From: Solibacillus palustris
GTDB taxonomy: Bacteria; Bacillota; Bacilli; Bacillales_A; Planococcaceae
Direction: 5' to 3'
NCBI RefSeq assembly: GCF_022549215.1
Contig: NZ_JAKZFC010000004.1
Coordinates: 62,001-126,000, forward strand
DNA: 64,000 nucleotides
A program made the position numbers and the translations under genes. Within the stretch, counting starts at the first letter, position 1; every line of letters starts with the position of its first letter. The notes beneath the pieces were generated by a model. That model did not search any database. It had not been told where the DNA came from and was given only the letters and a program-made list of their open reading frames with translations. This document shows positions 61,895 to 64,000 of this stretch, in pieces.

Positions 61895-63685
61895 TTATGT
61901 TTTAAATTCAGCGACGACACTGCGTAAATCATCTGCCTGTGCTGCGAGTTCAACCGCAGAAGCATTGATTTCTTGCATGGAGGCCGAACCTTGCGTAGCA
62001 GCTGTAGCACTAAGCTCGGTATTTGCTGCAGTATTCTCAGCTATGGCTGAAACATAGATGAACGAAGAAGTGACATCTTGAGAATGTTTTAATGTTTGTT
62101 CGATTTGAATGCCCATATAACTTAAAATTTCCGATGTTTTCTCCGTTTGTTGCAAGATGTTGTGTAAAGATTCGGTTGTTTCATTCGTTACTTCCACACC
62201 GCGAATTACTTTTTGAACTCCGGTTTCATTTTGCGTGATAATAGAGTTAACCTCAGTTTGAATAGATCGAACTATTGATGAAACTTCACTAGCAGCCTGT
62301 TGTGATTGTTCGGCTAACTTTCGAACTTCTTTTGCGACTACAGCAAAGCCTCGCCCATGTTCACCAGCGCGTGCAGCTTCAATTGCCGCGTTTAGGGCTA
62401 ACAGGTTCGTTTGTTCAGCAATTGCTGTAATTGTGCTGATAATAGACGTAATATCATCCGATTTACGCCCTAATTTTTCAACGGTTGCCGAAGTAGAAGC
62501 CATTGTTTCCTCGATTTCAAGCATTACATTGGAAGATTGCGTGACTGAATTGCTTCCTAATTGTGCCGATTGTTGCATCGCAGTAGCTGCTAGTTGTACT
62601 TCAAATGCTTTGTTGTTTAATTCGTGAATCGAAATTTCAAGCTTATTCATTTCGTTTGCTGATTTACTAATGCTTGTCAAAATTTCGTTGCTGTCATTGG
62701 CGATATCTAGTGTTGAGTTTGCTATTGAGTCGATTGTGCGAGCATTTTCTTCTGCTAATCCCATTAACCCTTGAGAGCTGCTAGATACGTTTTCCGCTAG
62801 GTTCGACACACGTTTCACAAGCTTTGATATCGATTCGATTAAAATATTTGTAGAATATGCGATATGTGCGAATTCATCTTTCGTCTTTACTTCAACGCGA
62901 CGTGTTAAATCACCACCGGCTTGTGCAATATCTAAAATCGAGTGATTAATAGCATTTGTATTACGGAGAATAGATTTCCATAAAATATAGCCTAAAGTCA
63001 CGGAAATAAACAATGCGATCCCTGAAAGTACGAAAAATGAAATTTTCGAAGCAAGTGCAAACTGCTCAAGATCAGACAAAGTTTCCTCGTTACGCTGTTG
63101 TAGCATTTTAATAAGCTTAGATGTATTTTCATCGATATAGTTTTTAAAGCTTTGACTTCCACTTGTTTTAAACATGATTGCCGCGTTTTCATAGCCATAC
63201 TTTTGACGGACTTCTATCGTCGATTTAGAATAAGATAAGTAATTGTCATAAAATTGCTGAATAAGCACTACTAACTTTATTTCCTCCTCTTGATTTTCAA
63301 GGGAGCTTTGTATGGTAGATAAATTTGCATTGATTGTTTCCTTCAAGTCTTCGTAGGATGTTAAATGATAATTATCACCAGTAATGATATACCCTTGTTC
63401 ATGGCTAGAAAGCTTGGCGATATCAGTGACTAAGGTATTAATGAGCATTTGCTGTTCTAAATTTTCATCTGAAAACTCCCGTAGGTTATTTTGCAAATTC
63501 GTAATATTGATGTACGATAAAATTTGCATAGCAATTATAATAGTCATCAAAACTGAAAATGCGAGGACAATTCTTCCTCTAATGAGATGAATAAATTTGA
63601 AATTGGATTTTTTGCTTTTTTTCTCTTTTGCTTTTTTAGCTTCTATAGGTATTGAATTACTTCTTTTAAGCAAAATAATCACCAA
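61895..63685 (-). CDS. Methyl-accepting chemotaxis protein
   Basis: 596-residue chemoreceptor. A long basic cytoplasmic N-terminus ([14 protein letters not shown]) precedes TM1 (about 38-58), an all-helical extracellular CHASE3-like domain (about 60-215, [20 protein letters not shown]), TM2 (about 213-235), HAMP (about 236-290), and the signalling coiled coil with the hairpin tip [20 protein letters not shown] and [20 protein letters not shown]. Start uncertain: TTG 63685 has no SD, whereas TTG 63673 follows GGTGAT. No che gene is adjacent. Confidence 0.9.
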   Translation of the reverse strand: MVIILLKRSNSIPIEAKKAKEKKSKKSNFKFIHLIRGRIVLAFSVLMTIIIAMQILSYINITNLQNNLREFSDENLEQQMLINTLVTDIAKLSSHEQGYIITGDNYHLTSYEDLKETINANLSTIQSSLENQEEEIKLVVLIQQFYDNYLSYSKSTIEVRQKYGYENAAIMFKTSGSQSFKNYIDENTSKLIKMLQQRNEETLSDLEQFALASKISFFVLSGIALFISVTLGYILWKSILRNTNAINHSILDIAQAGGDLTRRVEVKTKDEFAHIAYSTNILIESISKLVKRVSNLAENVSSSSQGLMGLAEENARTIDSIANSTLDIANDSNEILTSISKSANEMNKLEISIHELNNKAFEVQLAATAMQQSAQLGSNSVTQSSNVMLEIEETMASTSATVEKLGRKSDDITSIISTITAIAEQTNLLALNAAIEAARAGEHGRGFAVVAKEVRKLAEQSQQAASEVSSIVRSIQTEVNSIITQNETGVQKVIRGVEVTNETTESLHNILQQTEKTSEILSYMGIQIEQTLKHSQDVTSSFIYVSAIAENTAANTELSATAATQGSASMQEINASAVELAAQADDLRSVVAEFKT

Positions 63686-63776
63686 CTTTCTGAAAAATCA
63701 ATTTTTTAATATTTTACTACATTGAGGATATTATTACACTATTAAATGGAAAATTTATAAAATAGGGGGAATTTTA

Positions 63777-64000
63777 TTGAAAAAGTCATTTTATCATTAT
63801 GCTTTGACGTTTAGAGGGGGAGATTGGAATGACAATAAAGTACGTTTTGCGGAAAGTATGTTTATAGATCATGGGTTTCCGAAAATGTCTGAAGATTTTC
63901 AAGAACTATCTGACTATATAGAAATGCAATCTGATGAGTATTTGACAACAGAAGCATTCGATTCGCTGTGGGCACTGTACGAGCTGAAATTCCAATGTTA
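63777..64000 (+). CDS. yozE: YozE family protein (UPF0346), 3' end outside window
   Basis: The TTG start, with SD AGGGGGA at 63764-63770, gives [20 protein letters not shown], then [29 protein letters not shown] and FDSLWALYE. These match the SAM-like three-helix YozE protein (about 74 residues in B. subtilis). The last visible codons run off the window, very near the expected stop. Function unknown. Confidence 0.88.
   Translation, partial: MKKSFYHYALTFRGGDWNDNKVRFAESMFIDHGFPKMSEDFQELSDYIEMQSDEYLTTEAFDSLWALYELKFQC

Overview
The window is a chromosomal segment from a low-G+C, endospore-forming member of the Bacillales, most likely the Planococcaceae (Solibacillus/Lysinibacillus type). That placement is inference. 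It rests on AT-rich codon use, many TTG/GTG starts behind strong Shine-Dalgarno (SD) sites, an SLH-domain surface protein, a gamma-type small acid-soluble spore protein, CotB-like spore-coat proteins, a SigV/RsiV pair, and a ypjP ... thyA-dfrA ... ypmR-ypmS-msrA-msrB ... yozE order that recalls Bacillus. No tRNA, rRNA, CRISPR array or replication origin was seen.

Region by region. (1) 1-7.6 kb: the end of ilvB, then ilvN-ilvC-leuA-leuB-leuC-leuD, a complete downstream part of the branched-chain amino-acid operon, closed by a strong terminator. (2) 8.5-15.2 kb: an oligopeptide ABC transporter locus. A fused two-domain ATPase gene diverges from two permeases with unusual membrane-spanning N-terminal extensions and from a substrate-binding lipoprotein whose lobe order looks circularly permuted. 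(3) 15.4-18.6 kb: an SLH protein, a possible remnant of a c-di-AMP riboswitch, an IsdG-type heme oxygenase under three Fur-box-like sites, a broken divergent ORF, and a guanine-deaminase-like enzyme. (4) 18.8-25.3 kb: sigV-rsiV, a TraB/GumN protein, a GlcD-type FAD oxidase, and a second ECF sigma/anti-sigma pair. (5) 25.3-32.4 kb: a GlpM-like protein, a siderophore ATPase/esterase deletion fusion (pseudogene), a second YidC, an FMN reductase plus MhqN-like nitroreductase behind palindromic operators, and a divergent MFS/SgrR-type regulator pair. (6) 32.4-41.9 kb: a DUF2252 protein, an XRE regulator with tiny membrane proteins, an RsgA paralogue preceded by a leader peptide and terminator (candidate attenuator), an accessory stretch of unrecognised ORFs, spore protein genes and MepB. 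(7) 41.9-46.5 kb: cardiolipin synthase, oligoendopeptidase F, and a YejK/NdpA-like nucleoid protein. (8) 46.5-53.2 kb: a decay zone with two CotB-like genes around a dead permease gene, an intact ArsB/NhaD-like paralogue, and relics of IS3-type and IS110-type elements. (9) 53.3-64 kb: ypjP, a mini-operon of tiny ORFs, a methyltransferase, thyA-dfrA, a hemolysin-III-like protein, DegV, ypmR-ypmS-msrA-msrB, a chemotaxis receptor and the start of yozE.

The most interesting items are the apparent circular permutation in the substrate-binding protein with its extended permeases, the two-hairpin leader in front of the RsgA paralogue, the operon of very small ORFs at 54.1-54.5 kb, and the traces of lost iron-uptake genes at 18 and 26 kb. 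Starts were chosen from SD spacing and family length, so several differ from the longest reading frame.
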